Assembly (NCBI GenBank): GCA_032622095.1
Contig: CP136069.1
Location: 498,001-562,000, forward strand
Source of the DNA: Siphonodentalium dalli
Taxonomy: Eukaryota > Mollusca > Scaphopoda > Gadilida > Siphonodentaliidae
Direction: 5' to 3'
DNA length: 64,000 nucleotides
The notes beneath the pieces were generated by a model. That model worked only from the letters and a program-made list of their open reading frames with translations. It had not been told where the DNA came from and ran no database searches. This document shows positions 1 to 15,500 of this stretch, one piece after another. Positions within the stretch are counted from its first letter, which is position 1; the number at the start of each line of letters is the position of its first letter. A program made the position numbers and the translations under genes.

Positions 1-560
1 CTGATGTTGCAGATATTATATTCCAAGTTTCATCTGATTCCGAGAAGAATTAAAATTCGGCACCACGGACCACCCCTCCCCAGACCCACAATAATGAACC
101 GACACTGGCAAAATTTGGCCCACCGCGTGCCGTCTCCAGTCCGTACGCATTTTCGTATCAGATGACATCCTATGTTCGATATCTTCGGAGGAGATGTGTT
201 ATCAAGCACATGGGCCCAAAATTGCAAAGTTTGAGGGCCCGCGATTCTTTTAGATTTCGATGGATTTTCGAAATTCTTCCAGTTTCTAGATCGGCTGATG
301 TTGCAGATGTTATATTCCAAGTTTCATCTGATTCCGAGAAGAATTAAAAATTGGTACCACGGACCACCCCTCCCCAGACCCACAATAATGAACAGACACT
401 GGCAAAATTTGGCCCACCGCGTGCTCTCTTCCGTCCGCACACGTTGGCGTATCAGATGATATCCTATGTTCGATATCTTCGGAGGAGATGTGAGGACAAG
501 CACATGGGCCCAAATTGCAAACTTTGAGGGCCCGTAACTCTTGCATTTCTTCTCGGATTT
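1..560. repeat. Paired sub-repeats of about 294 bp inside the satellite unit
   Basis: Within each 1730-bp unit the block beginning CTGATGTTGCAGAT (position 1 in the first unit) recurs at 295. It shares the words CACCACGGACCACCCCTCC, CAAAATTTGGCCCACCGCGT and TTCGATATCTTCGGAGGAGA. Two more decayed relatives occur at about 1430-1625 and 1640-1730, recognisable from GGGCCCAAATT, CCGTAACTTC and TTTCATCTGATT. The unit is therefore a composite built from an older shorter tandem repeat plus a unique middle (about 560-1430) that has its own three weak repeats of the type GGGNNATAACTCT. Confidence 0.85.
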
Positions 561-3500
561 CAAAAATCCTTTCCGGTATGAGTTTGTTTTCGTTCGGGAA
601 ATACATAAACTTAAATATATGAATGTCAATCAAAATTTTATTTTGCAAACAATTTGCCCCCCACCCCAGTGTCAAAATATATGTCTGACCCTGTCAAAAT
701 TTCCTTCTCTGACTAAACTGACAACGGTCAACACGACTATGAAAACCACATGCAGTTATCTGGAATGATACAAGAGGACAACAGAGTACAATCAAATAGA
801 GGTTTGCCAACTATGGGCGGTAACTCCTCAGGGAAAGCGCGGACACAAGTTCTGATGCCCGTGGGCAGTAGGGCATATCGAGATGTGTATACAGTCCAAT
901 TTTCGATGCTCTGCTCCTTATAATTTCCGAGATAATAAAATGACATTTTTTCATATAAAGGGAGATAACTCTACGGGGTAAATGCGGACAATATCCGTTA
1001 TGAGCCAAAGGCATAGAACTCATTTACCCCAACATACTTACCAAACTTGAGTTTTCTAGTACTAATACATTCCGAGATTTGGGCGTTGAAAAATACTGTA
1101 GTATAATAATAATAATAATGAAAAATAATCGAAAAAGGGCCATAACTCTGTTAAAAGATATTGGACCAACATCCGGATACCATTATTTTTAGTAGACCTT
1201 AGATGCCTTCATTCGCTAGAGATTTCGCGGTCCTCCTCCCATTAGTTTCTGAGTATTTCCAATTAAACAGAAAACGGCCGCAGTAGAAAAACAATATACT
1301 TCCTTGGTTACACCATGGAAGTATAATAATAGGATCAATCATGAGTGGAAAGAATCGCAGTTTATGGACGGAAAATATGAAGTATGGTGATTATATGTTG
1401 TCCTAATATGTGTAGGTTGATCTCAAGTGTTTGGACGTGACCCCACCCCTGCCTCGAAATTGGGTGACGGGATTGGGAAAACATCAACCCCTGGCACAAA
1501 CTGCTAAGTTTGAGGCCCCGTAACTTCGTCAGTTTCCAACGGATTTTAAAGTTGTTTCCAGTTTTGTGATTTGCGGCTGACATAGATTGCATAGTATAAA
1601 TTTCATCTGATTTGGAGACGGATAACACTTTGATTATTGGAAAGCATATGGGCCCAAATTCAAACTTGTACGGCCAAAATCTCCGCCATTTTCCAACGTA
1701 TTTACGATCTGTCTTCAGCTTCGAGATCGGCTGATGTTGCAGATATTATATTCCAAGTTTCATCTGATTCCGAGAAGAATTAAAATTCGGCACCACGGAC
1801 CACCCCTCCCCAGACCCACAATAATGAACCGACACTGGCAAAATTTGGCCCACCGCGTGCCGTCTCCAGTCCGTACGCATTTTCGTATCAGATGACATCC
1901 TATGTTCGATATCTTCGGAGGAGATGTGTTATCAAGCACATGGGCCCAAAATTGCAAAGTTTGAGGGCCCGCGATTCTTTTAGATTTCGATGGATTTTCG
2001 AAATTCTTCCAGTTTCTAGATCGGCTGATGTTGCAGATGTTATATTCCAAGTTTCATCTGATTCCGAGAAGAATTAAAAATTGGTACCACGGACCACCCC
2101 TCCCCAGACCCACAATAATGAACAGACACTGGCAAAATTTGGCCCACCGCGTGCTCTCTTCCGTCCGCACACGTTGGCGTATCAGATGATATCCTATGTT
2201 CGATATCTTCGGAGGAGATGTGAGGACAAGCACATGGGCCCAAATTGCAAACTTTGAGGGCCCGTAACTCTTGCATTTCTTCTCGGATTTCAAAAATCCT
2301 TTCCGGTATGAGTTTGTTTTCGTTCGGGAAATACATAAACTTAAATATATGAATGTCAATCAAAATTTTATTTTGCAAACAATTTGCCCCCCACCCCAGT
2401 GTCAAAATATATGTCTGACCCTGTCAAAATTTCCTTCTCTGACTAAACTGACAACGGTCAACACGACTATGAAAACCACATGCAGTTATCTGGAATGATA
2501 CAAGAGGACAACAGAGTACAATCAAATAGAGGTTTGCCAACTATGGGCGGTAACTCCTCAGGGAAAGCGCGGACACAAGTTCTGATGCCCGTGGGCAGTA
2601 GGGCATATCGAGATGTGTATACAGTCCAATTTTCGATGCTCTGCTCCTTATAATTTCCGAGATAATAAAATGACATTTTTTCATATAAAGGGAGATAACT
2701 CTACGGGGTAAATGCGGACAATATCCGTTATGAGCCAAAGGCATAGAACTCATTTACCCCAACATACTTACCAAACTTGAGTTTTCTAGTACTAATACAT
2801 TCCGAGATTTGGGCGTTGAAAAATACTGTAGTATAATAATAATAATAATGAAAAATAATCGAAAAAGGGCCATAACTCTGTTAAAAGATATTGGACCAAC
2901 ATCCGGATACCATTATTTTTAGTAGACCTTAGATGCCTTCATTCGCTAGAGATTTCGCGGTCCTCCTCCCATTAGTTTCTGAGTATTTCCAATTAAACAG
3001 AAAACGGCCGCAGTAGAAAAACAATATACTTCCTTGGTTACACCATGGAAGTATAATAATAGGATCAATCATGAGTGGAAAGAATCGCAGTTTATGGACG
3101 GAAAATATGAAGTATGGTGATTATATGTTGTCCTAATATGTGTAGGTTGATCTCAAGTGTTTGGACGTGACCCCACCCCTGCCTCGAAATTGGGTGACGG
3201 GATTGGGAAAACATCAACCCCTGGCACAAACTGCTAAGTTTGAGGCCCCGTAACTTCGTCAGTTTCCAACGGATTTTAAAGTTGTTTCCAGTTTTGTGAT
3301 TTGCGGCTGACATAGATTGCATAGTATAAATTTCATCTGATTTGGAGACGGATAACACTTTGATTATTGGAAAGCATATGGGCCCAAATTCAAACTTGTA
3401 CGGCCAAAATCTCCGCCATTTTCCAACGTATTTACGATCTGTCTTCAGCTTCGAGATCGGCTGATGTTGCAGATATTATATTCCAAGTTTCATCTGATTC

Positions 3501-6500
3501 CGAGAAGAATTAAAATTCGGCACCACGGACCACCCCTCCCCAGACCCACAATAATGAACCAACACTGGCAAAATTTGGCCCACCGCGTGCCGTCTCCAGT
3601 CCGTACGCATTTTCGTATCAGATGACATCCTATGTTCGATATCTTCGGAGGAGATGTGTTATCAAGCACATGGGCCCAAAATTGCAAAGTTTGAGGGCCC
3701 GCGATTCTTTTAGATTTCGATGGATTTTCGAAATTCTTCCAGTTTCTAGATCGGCTGATGTTGCAGATGTTATATTCCAAGTTTCATCTGATTCCGAGAA
3801 GAATTAAAAATTGGTACCACGGACCACCCCTCCCCAGACCCACAATAATGAACAGACACTGGCAAAATTTGGCCCACCGCGTGCTCTCTTCCGTCCGCAC
3901 ACGTTGGCGTATCAGATGATATCCTATGTTCGATATCTTCGGAGGAGATGTGAGGACAAGCACATGGGCCCAAATTGCAAACTTTGAGGGCCCGTAACTC
4001 TTGCATTTCTTCTCGGATTTCAAAAATCCTTTCCGGTATGAGTTTGTTTTCGTTCGGGAAATACATAAACTTAAATATATGAATGTCAATCAAAATTTTA
4101 TTTTGCAAACAATTTGCCCCCCACCCCAGTGTCAAAATATATGTCTGACCCTGTCAAAATTTCCTTCTCTGACTAAACTGACAACGGTCAACACGACTAT
4201 GAAAACCACATGCAGTTATCTGGAATGATACAAGAGGACAACAGAGTACAATCAAATAGAGGTTTGCCAACTATGGGCGGTAACTCCTCAGGGAAAGCGC
4301 GGACACAAGTTCTGATGCCCGTGGGCAGTAGGGCATATCGAGATGTGTATACAGTCCAATTTTCGATGCTCTGCTCCTTATAATTTCCGAGATAATAAAA
4401 TGACATTTTTTCATATAAAGGGAGATAACTCTACGGGGTAAATGCGGACAATATCCGTTATGAGCCAAAGGCATAGAACTCATTTACCCCAACATACTTA
4501 CCAAACTTGAGTTTTCTAGTACTAATACATTCCGAGATTTGGGCGTTGAAAAATACTGTAGTATAATAATAATAATAATGAAAAATAATCGAAAAAGGGC
4601 CATAACTCTGTTAAAAGATATTGGACCAACATCCGGATACCATTATTTTTAGTAGACCTTAGATGCCTTCATTCGCTAGAGATTTCGCGGTCCTCCTCCC
4701 ATTAGTTTCTGAGTATTTCCAATTAAACAGAAAACGGCCGCAGTAGAAAAACAATATACTTCCTTGGTTACACCATGGAAGTATAATAATAGGATCAATC
4801 ATGAGTGGAAAGAATCGCAGTTTATGGACGGAAAATATGAAGTATGGTGATTATATGTTGTCCTAATATGTGTAGGTTGATCTCAAGTGTTTGGACGTGA
4901 CCCCACCCCTGCCTCGAAATTGGGTGACGGGATTGGGAAAACATCAACCCCTGGCACAAACTGCTAAGTTTGAGGCCCCGTAACTTCGTCAGTTTCCAAC
5001 GGATTTTAAAGTTGTTTCCAGTTTTGTGATTTGCGGCTGACATAGATTGCATAGTATAAATTTCATCTGATTTGGAGACGGATAACACTTTGATTATTGG
5101 AAAGCATATGGGCCCAAATTCAAACTTGTACGGCCAAAATCTCCGCCATTTTCCAACGTATTTACGATCTGTCTTCAGCTTCGAGATCGGCTGATGTTGC
5201 AGATATTATATTCCAAGTTTCATCTGATTCCGAGAAGAATTAAAATTCGGCACCACGGACCACCCCTCCCCAGACCCACAATAATGAACCGACACTGGCA
5301 AAATTTGGCCCACCGCGTGCCGTCTCCAGTCCGTACGCATTTTCGTATCAGATGACATCCTATGTTCGATATCTTCGGAGGAGATGTGTTATCAAGCACA
5401 TGGGCCCAAAATTGCAAAGTTTGAGGGCCCGCGATTCTTTTAGATTTCGATGGATTTTCGAAATTCTTCCAGTTTCTAGATCGGCTGATGTTGCAGATGT
5501 TATATTCCAAGTTTCATCTGATTCCGAGAAGAATTAAAAATTGGTACCACGGACCACCCCTCCCCAGACCCACAATAATGAACAGACACTGGCAAAATTT
5601 GGCCCACCGCGTGCTCTCTTCCGTCCGCACACGTTGGCGTATCAGATGATATCCTATGTTCGATATCTTCGGAGGAGATGTGAGGACAAGCACATGGGCC
5701 CAAATTGCAAACTTTGAGGGCCCGTAACTCTTGCATTTCTTCTCGGATTTCAAAAATCCTTTCCGGTATGAGTTTGTTTTCGTTCGGGAAATACATAAAC
5801 TTAAATATATGAATGTCAATCAAAATTTTATTTTGCAAACAATTTGCCCCCCACCCCAGTGTCAAAATATATGTCTGACCCTGTCAAAATTTCCTTCTCT
5901 GACTAAACTGACAACGGTCAACACGACTATGAAAACCACATGCAGTTATCTGGAATGATACAAGAGGACAACAGAGTACAATCAAATAGAGGTTTGCCAA
6001 CTATGGGCGGTAACTCCTCAGGGAAAGCGCGGACACAAGTTCTGATGCCCGTGGGCAGTAGGGCATATCGAGATGTGTATACAGTCCAATTTTCGATGCT
6101 CTGCTCCTTATAATTTCCGAGATAATAAAATGACATTTTTTCATATAAAGGGAGATAACTCTACGGGGTAAATGCGGACAATATCCGTTATGAGCCAAAG
6201 GCATAGAACTCATTTACCCCAACATACTTACCAAACTTGAGTTTTCTAGTACTAATACATTCCGAGATTTGGGCGTTGAAAAATACTGTAGTATAATAAT
6301 AATAATAATGAAAAATAATCGAAAAAGGGCCATAACTCTGTTAAAAGATATTGGACCAACATCCGGATACCATTATTTTTAGTAGACCTTAGATGCCTTC
6401 ATTCGCTAGAGATTTCGCGGTCCTCCTCCCATTAGTTTCTGAGTATTTCCAATTAAACAGAAAACGGCCGCAGTAGAAAAACAATATACTTCCTTGGTTA

Positions 6501-9500
6501 CACCATGGAAGTATAATAATAGGATCAATCATGAGTGGAAAGAATCGCAGTTTATGGACGGAAAATATGAAGTATGGTGATTATATGTTGTCCTAATATG
6601 TGTAGGTTGATCTCAAGTGTTTGGACGTGACCCCACCCCTGCCTCGAAATTGGGTGACGGGATTGGGAAAACATCAACCCCTGGCACAAACTGCTAAGTT
6701 TGAGGCCCCGTAACTTCGTCAGTTTCCAACGGATTTTAAAGTTGTTTCCAGTTTTGTGATTTGCGGCTGACATAGATTGCATAGTATAAATTTCATCTGA
6801 TTTGGAGACGGATAACACTTTGATTATTGGAAAGCATATGGGCCCAAATTCAAACTTGTACGGCCAAAATCTCCGCCATTTTCCAACGTATTTACGATCT
6901 GTCTTCAGCTTCGAGATCGGCTGATGTTGCAGATATTATATTCCAAGTTTCATCTGATTCCGAGAAGAATTAAAATTCGGCACCACGGACCACCCCTCCC
7001 CAGACCCACAATAATGAACCGACACTGGCAAAATTTGGCCCACCGCGTGCCGTCTCCAGTCCGTACGCATTTTCGTATCAGATGACATCCTATGTTCGAT
7101 ATCTTCGGAGGAGATGTGTTATCAAGCACATGGGCCCAAAATTGCAAAGTTTGAGGGCCCGCGATTCTTTTAGATTTCGATGGATTTTCGAAATTCTTCC
7201 AGTTTCTAGATCGGCTGATGTTGCAGATGTTATATTCCAAGTTTCATCTGATTCCGAGAAGAATTAAAAATTGGTACCACGGACCACCCCTCCCCAGACC
7301 CACAATAATGAACAGACACTGGCAAAATTTGGCCCACCGCGTGCTCTCTTCCGTCCGCACACGTTGGCGTATCAGATGATATCCTATGTTCGATATCTTC
7401 GGAGGAGATGTGAGGACAAGCACATGGGCCCAAATTGCAAACTTTGAGGGCCCGTAACTCTTGCATTTCTTCTCGGATTTCAAAAATCCTTTCCGGTATG
7501 AGTTTGTTTTCGTTCGGGAAATACATAAACTTAAATATATGAATGTCAATCAAAATTTTATTTTGCAAACAATTTGCCCCCCACCCCAGTGTCAAAATAT
7601 ATGTCTGACCCTGTCAAAATTTCCTTCTCTGACTAAACTGACAACGGTCAACACGACTATGAAAACCACATGCAGTTATCTGGAATGATACAAGAGGACA
7701 ACAGAGTACAATCAAATAGAGGTTTGCCAACTATGGGCGGTAACTCCTCAGGGAAAGCGCGGACACAAGTTCTGATGCCCGTGGGCAGTAGGGCATATCG
7801 AGATGTGTATACAGTCCAATTTTCGATGCTCTGCTCCTTATAATTTCCGAGATAATAAAATGACATTTTTTCATATAAAGGGAGATAACTCTACGGGGTA
7901 AATGCGGACAATATCCGTTATGAGCCAAAGGCATAGAACTCATTTACCCCAACATACTTACCAAACTTGAGTTTTCTAGTACTAATACATTCCGAGATTT
8001 GGGCGTTGAAAAATACTGTAGTATAATAATAATAATAATGAAAAATAATCGAAAAAGGGCCATAACTCTGTTAAAAGATATTGGACCAACATCCGGATAC
8101 CATTATTTTTAGTAGACCTTAGATGCCTTCATTCGCTAGAGATTTCGCGGTCCTCCTCCCATTAGTTTCTGAGTATTTCCAATTAAACAGAAAACGGCCG
8201 CAGTAGAAAAACAATATACTTCCTTGGTTACACCATGGAAGTATAATAATAGGATCAATCATGAGTGGAAAGAATCGCAGTTTATGGACGGAAAATATGA
8301 AGTATGGTGATTATATGTTGTCCTAATATGTGTAGGTTGATCTCAAGTGTTTGGACGTGACCCCACCCCTGCCTCGAAATTGGGTGACGGGATTGGGAAA
8401 ACATCAACCCCTGGCACAAACTGCTAAGTTTGAGGCCCCGTAACTTCGTCAGTTTCCAACGGATTTTAAAGTTGTTTCCAGTTTTGTGATTTGCGGCTGA
8501 CATAGATTGCATAGTATAAATTTCATCTGATTTGGAGACGGATAACACTTTGATTATTGGAAAGCATATGGGCCCAAATTCAAACTTGTACGGCCAAAAT
8601 CTCCGCCATTTTCCAACGTATTTACGATCTGTCTTCAGCTTCGAGATCGGCTGATGTTGCAGATATTATATTCCAAGTTTCATCTGATTCCGAGAAGAAT
8701 TAAAATTCGGCACCACGGACCACCCCTCCCCAGACCCACAATAATGAACCGACACTGGCAAAATTTGGCCCACCGCGTGCCGTCTCCAGTCCGTACGCAT
8801 TTTCGTATCAGATGACATCCTATGTTCGATATCTTCGGAGGAGATGTGTTATCAAGCACATGGGCCCAAAATTGCAAAGTTTGAGGGCCCGCGATTCTTT
8901 TAGATTTCGATGGATTTTCGAAATTCTTCCAGTTTCTAGATCGGCTGATGTTGCAGATGTTATATTCCAAGTTTCATCTGATTCCGAGAAGAATTAAAAA
9001 TTGGTACCACGGACCACCCCTCCCCAGACCCACAATAATGAACAGACACTGGCAAAATTTGGCCCACCGCGTGCTCTCTTCCGTCCGCACACGTTGGCGT
9101 ATCAGATGATATCCTATGTTCGATATCTTCGGAGGAGATGTGAGGACAAGCACATGGGCCCAAATTGCAAACTTTGAGGGCCCGTAACTCTTGCATTTCT
9201 TCTCGGATTTCAAAAATCCTTTCCGGTATGAGTTTGTTTTCGTTCGGGAAATACATAAACTTAAATATATGAATGTCAATCAAAATTTTATTTTGCAAAC
9301 AATTTGCCCCCCACCCCAGTGTCAAAATATATGTCTGACCCTGTCAAAATTTCCTTCTCTGACTAAACTGACAACGGTCAACACGACTATGAAAACCACA
9401 TGCAGTTATCTGGAATGATACAAGAGGACAACAGAGTACAATCAAATAGAGGTTTGCCAACTATGGGCGGTAACTCCTCAGGGAAAGCGCGGACACAAGT

Positions 9501-12500
9501 TCTGATGCCCGTGGGCAGTAGGGCATATCGAGATGTGTATACAGTCCAATTTTCGATGCTCTGCTCCTTATAATTTCCGAGATAATAAAATGACATTTTT
9601 TCATATAAAGGGAGATAACTCTACGGGGTAAATGCGGACAATATCCGTTATGAGCCAAAGGCATAGAACTCATTTACCCCAACATACTTACCAAACTTGA
9701 GTTTTCTAGTACTAATACATTCCGAGATTTGGGCGTTGAAAAATACTGTAGTATAATAATAATAATAATGAAAAATAATCGAAAAAGGGCCATAACTCTG
9801 TTAAAAGATATTGGACCAACATCCGGATACCATTATTTTTAGTAGACCTTAGATGCCTTCATTCGCTAGAGATTTCGCGGTCCTCCTCCCATTAGTTTCT
9901 GAGTATTTCCAATTAAACAGAAAACGGCCGCAGTAGAAAAACAATATACTTCCTTGGTTACACCATGGAAGTATAATAATAGGATCAATCATGAGTGGAA
10001 AGAATCGCAGTTTATGGACGGAAAATATGAAGTATGGTGATTATATGTTGTCCTAATATGTGTAGGTTGATCTCAAGTGTTTGGACGTGACCCCACCCCT
10101 GCCTCGAAATTGGGTGACGGGATTGGGAAAACATCAACCCCTGGCACAAACTGCTAAGTTTGAGGCCCCGTAACTTCGTCAGTTTCCAACGGATTTTAAA
10201 GTTGTTTCCAGTTTTGTGATTTGCGGCTGACATAGATTGCATAGTATAAATTTCATCTGATTTGGAGACGGATAACACTTTGATTATTGGAAAGCATATG
10301 GGCCCAAATTCAAACTTGTACGGCCAAAATCTCCGCCATTTTCCAACGTATTTACGATCTGTCTTCAGCTTCGAGATCGGCTGATGTTGCAGATATTATA
10401 TTCCAAGTTTCATCTGATTCCGAGAAGAATTAAAATTCGGCACCACGGACCACCCCTCCCCAGACCCACAATAATGAACCGACACTGGCAAAATTTGGCC
10501 CACCGCGTGCCGTCTCCAGTCCGTACGCATTTTCGTATCAGATGACATCCTATGTTCGATATCTTCGGAGGAGATGTGTTATCAAGCACATGGGCCCAAA
10601 ATTGCAAAGTTTGAGGGCCCGCGATTCTTTTAGATTTCGATGGATTTTCGAAATTCTTCCAGTTTCTAGATCGGCTGATGTTGCAGATGTTATATTCCAA
10701 GTTTCATCTGATTCCGAGAAGAATTAAAAATTGGTACCACGGACCACCCCTCCCCAGACCCACAATAATGAACAGACACTGGCAAAATTTGGCCCACCGC
10801 GTGCTCTCTTCCGTCCGCACACGTTGGCGTATCAGATGATATCCTATGTTCGATATCTTCGGAGGAGATGTGAGGACAAGCACATGGGCCCAAATTGCAA
10901 ACTTTGAGGGCCCGTAACTCTTGCATTTCTTCTCGGATTTCAAAAATCCTTTCCGGTATGAGTTTGTTTTCGTTCGGGAAATACATAAACTTAAATATAT
11001 GAATGTCAATCAAAATTTTATTTTGCAAACAATTTGCCCCCCACCCCAGTGTCAAAATATATGTCTGACCCTGTCAAAATTTCCTTCTCTGACTAAACTG
11101 ACAACGGTCAACACGACTATGAAAACCACATGCAGTTATCTGGAATGATACAAGAGGACAACAGAGTACAATCAAATAGAGGTTTGCCAACTATGGGCGG
11201 TAACTCCTCAGGGAAAGCGCGGACACAAGTTCTGATGCCCGTGGGCAGTAGGGCATATCGAGATGTGTATACAGTCCAATTTTCGATGCTCTGCTCCTTA
11301 TAATTTCCGAGATAATAAAATGACATTTTTTCATATAAAGGGAGATAACTCTACGGGGTAAATGCGGACAATATCCGTTATGAGCCAAAGGCATAGAACT
11401 CATTTACCCCAACATACTTACCAAACTTGAGTTTTCTAGTACTAATACATTCCGAGATTTGGGCGTTGAAAAATACTGTAGTATAATAATAATAATAATG
11501 AAAAATAATCGAAAAAGGGCCATAACTCTGTTAAAAGATATTGGACCAACATCCGGATACCATTATTTTTAGTAGACCTTAGATGCCTTTATTCGCTAGA
11601 GATTTCGCGGTCCTCCTCCCATTAGTTTCTGAGTATTTCCAATTAAACAGAAAACGGCCGCAGTAGAAAAACAATATACTTCCTTGGTTACACCATGGAA
11701 GTATAATAATAGGATCAATCATGAGTGGAAAGAATCGCAGTTTATGGACGGAAAATATGAAGTATGGTGATTATATGTTGTCCTAATATGTGTAGGTTGA
11801 TCTCAAGTGTTTGGACGTGACCCCACCCCTGCCTCGAAATTGGGTGACGGGATTGGGAAAACATCAACCCCTGGCACAAACTGCTAAGTTTGAGGCCCCG
11901 TAACTTCGTCAGTTTCCAACGGATTTTAAAGTTGTTTCCAGTTTTGTGATTTGCGGCTGACATAGATTGCATAGTATAAATTTCATCTGATTTGGAGACG
12001 GATAACACTTTGATTATTGGAAAGCATATGGGCCCAAATTCAAACTTGTACGGCCAAAATCTCCGCCATTTTCCAACGTATTTACGATCTGTCTTCAGCT
12101 TCGAGATCGGCTGATGTTGCAGATATTATATTCCAAGTTTCATCTGATTCCGAGAAGAATTAAAATTCGGCACCACGGACCACCCCTCCCCAGACCCACA
12201 ATAATGAACCGACACTGGCAAAATTTGGCCCACCGCGTGCCGTCTCCAGTCCGTACGCATTTTCGTATCAGATGACATCCTATGTTCGATATCTTCGGAG
12301 GAGATGTGTTATCAAGCACATGGGCCCAAAATTGCAAAGTTTGAGGGCCCGCGATTCTTTTAGATTTCGATGGATTTTCGAAATTCTTCCAGTTTCTAGA
12401 TCGGCTGATGTTGCAGATGTTATATTCCAAGTTTCATCTGATTCCGAGAAGAATTAAAAATTGGTACCACGGACCACCCCTCCCCAGACCCACAATAATG

Positions 12501-15500
12501 AACAGACACTGGCAAAATTTGGCCCACCGCGTGCTCTCTTCCGTCCGCACACGTTGGCGTATCAGATGATATCCTATGTTCGATATCTTCGGAGGAGATG
12601 TGAGGACAAGCACATGGGCCCAAATTGCAAACTTTGAGGGCCCGTAACTCTTGCATTTCTTCTCGGATTTCAAAAATCCTTTCCGGTATGAGTTTGTTTT
12701 CGTTCGGGAAATACATAAACTTAAATATATGAATGTCAATCAAAATTTTATTTTGCAAACAATTTGCCCCCCACCCCAGTGTCAAAATATATGTCTGACC
12801 CTGTCAAAATTTCCTTCTCTGACTAAACTGACAACGGTCAACACGACTATGAAAACCACATGCAGTTATCTGGAATGATACAAGAGGACAACAGAGTACA
12901 ATCAAATAGAGGTTTGCCAACTATGGGCGGTAACTCCTCAGGGAAAGCGCGGACACAAGTTCTGATGCCCGTGGGCAGTAGGGCATATCGAGATGTGTAT
13001 ACAGTCCAATTTTCGATGCTCTGCTCCTTATAATTTCCGAGATAATAAAATGACATTTTTTCATATAAAGGGAGATAACTCTACGGGGTAAATGCGGACA
13101 ATATCCGTTATGAGCCAAAGGCATAGAACTCATTTACCCCAACATACTTACCAAACTTGAGTTTTCTAGTACTAATACATTCCGAGATTTGGGCGTTGAA
13201 AAATACTGTAGTATAATAATAATAATAATGAAAAATAATCGAAAAAGGGCCATAACTCTGTTAAAAGATATTGGACCAACATCCGGATACCATTATTTTT
13301 AGTAGACCTTAGATGCCTTCATTCGCTAGAGATTTCGCGGTCCTCCTCCCATTAGTTTCTGAGTATTTCCAATTAAACAGAAAACGGCCGCAGTAGAAAA
13401 ACAATATACTTCCTTGGTTACACCATGGAAGTATAATAATAGGATCAATCATGAGTGGAAAGAATCGCAGTTTATGGACGGAAAATATGAAGTATGGTGA
13501 TTATATGTTGTCCTAATATGTGTAGGTTGATCTCAAGTGTTTGGACGTGACCCCACCCCTGCCTCGAAATTGGGTGACGGGATTGGGAAAACATCAACCC
13601 CTGGCACAAACTGCTAAGTTTGAGGCCCCGTAACTTCGTCAGTTTCCAACGGATTTTAAAGTTGTTTCCAGTTTTGTGATTTGCGGCTGACATAGATTGC
13701 ATAGTATAAATTTCATCTGATTTGGAGACGGATAACACTTTGATTATTGGAAAGCATATGGGCCCAAATTCAAACTTGTACGGCCAAAATCTCCGCCATT
13801 TTCCAACGTATTTACGATCTGTCTTCAGCTTCGAGATCGGCTGATGTTGCAGATATTATATTCCAAGTTTCATCTGATTCCGAGAAGAATTAAAATTCGG
13901 CACCACGGACCACCCCTCCCCAGACCCACAATAATGAACCGACACTGGCAAAATTTGGCCCACCGCGTGCCGTCTCCAGTCCGTACGCATTTTCGTATCA
14001 GATGACATCCTATGTTCGATATCTTCGGAGGAGATGTGTTATCAAGCACATGGGCCCAAAATTGCAAAGTTTGAGGGCCCGCGATTCTTTTAGATTTCGA
14101 TGGATTTTCGAAATTCTTCCAGTTTCTAGATCGGCTGATGTTGCAGATGTTATATTCCAAGTTTCATCTGATTCCGAGAAGAATTAAAAATTGGTACCAC
14201 GGACCACCCCTCCCCAGACCCACAATAATGAACAGACACTGGCAAAATTTGGCCCACCGCGTGCTCTCTTCCGTCCGCACACGTTGGCGTATCAGATGAT
14301 ATCCTATGTTCGATATCTTCGGAGGAGATGTGAGGACAAGCACATGGGCCCAAATTGCAAACTTTGAGGGCCCGTAACTCTTGCATTTCTTCTCGGATTT
14401 CAAAAATCCTTTCCGGTATGAGTTTGTTTTCGTTCGGGAAATACATAAACTTAAATATATGAATGTCAATCAAAATTTTATTTTGCAAACAATTTGCCCC
14501 CCACCCCAGTGTCAAAATATATGTCTGACCCTGTCAAAATTTCCTTCTCTGACTAAACTGACAACGGTCAACACGACTATGAAAACCACATGCAGTTATC
14601 TGGAATGATACAAGAGGACAACAGAGTACAATCAAATAGAGGTTTGCCAACTATGGGCGGTAACTCCTCAGGGAAAGCGCGGACACAAGTTCTGATGCCC
14701 GTGGGCAGTAGGGCATATCGAGATGTGTATACAGTCCAATTTTCGATGCTCTGCTCCTTATAATTTCCGAGATAATAAAATGACATTTTTTCATATAAAG
14801 GGAGATAACTCTACGGGGTAAATGCGGACAATATCCGTTATGAGCCAAAGGCATAGAACTCATTTACCCCAACATACTTACCAAACTTGAGTTTTCTAGT
14901 ACTAATACATTCCGAGATTTGGGCGTTGAAAAATACTGTAGTATAATAATAATAATAATGAAAAATAATCGAAAAAGGGCCATAACTCTGTTAAAAGATA
15001 TTGGACCAACATCCGGATACCATTATTTTTAGTAGACCTTAGATGCCTTCATTCGCTAGAGATTTCGCGGTCCTCCTCCCATTAGTTTCTGAGTATTTCC
15101 AATTAAACAGAAAACGGCCGCAGTAGAAAAACAATATACTTCCTTGGTTACACCATGGAAGTATAATAATAGGATCAATCATGAGTGGAAAGAATCGCAG
15201 TTTATGGACGGAAAATATGAAGTATGGTGATTATATGTTGTCCTAATATGTGTAGGTTGATCTCAAGTGTTTGGACGTGACCCCACCCCTGCCTCGAAAT
15301 TGGGTGACGGGATTGGGAAAACATCAACCCCTGGCACAAACTGCTAAGTTTGAGGCCCCGTAACTTCGTCAGTTTCCAACGGATTTTAAAGTTGTTTCCA
15401 GTTTTGTGATTTGCGGCTGACATAGATTGCATAGTATAAATTTCATCTGATTTGGAGACGGATAACACTTTGATTATTGGAAAGCATATGGGCCCAAATT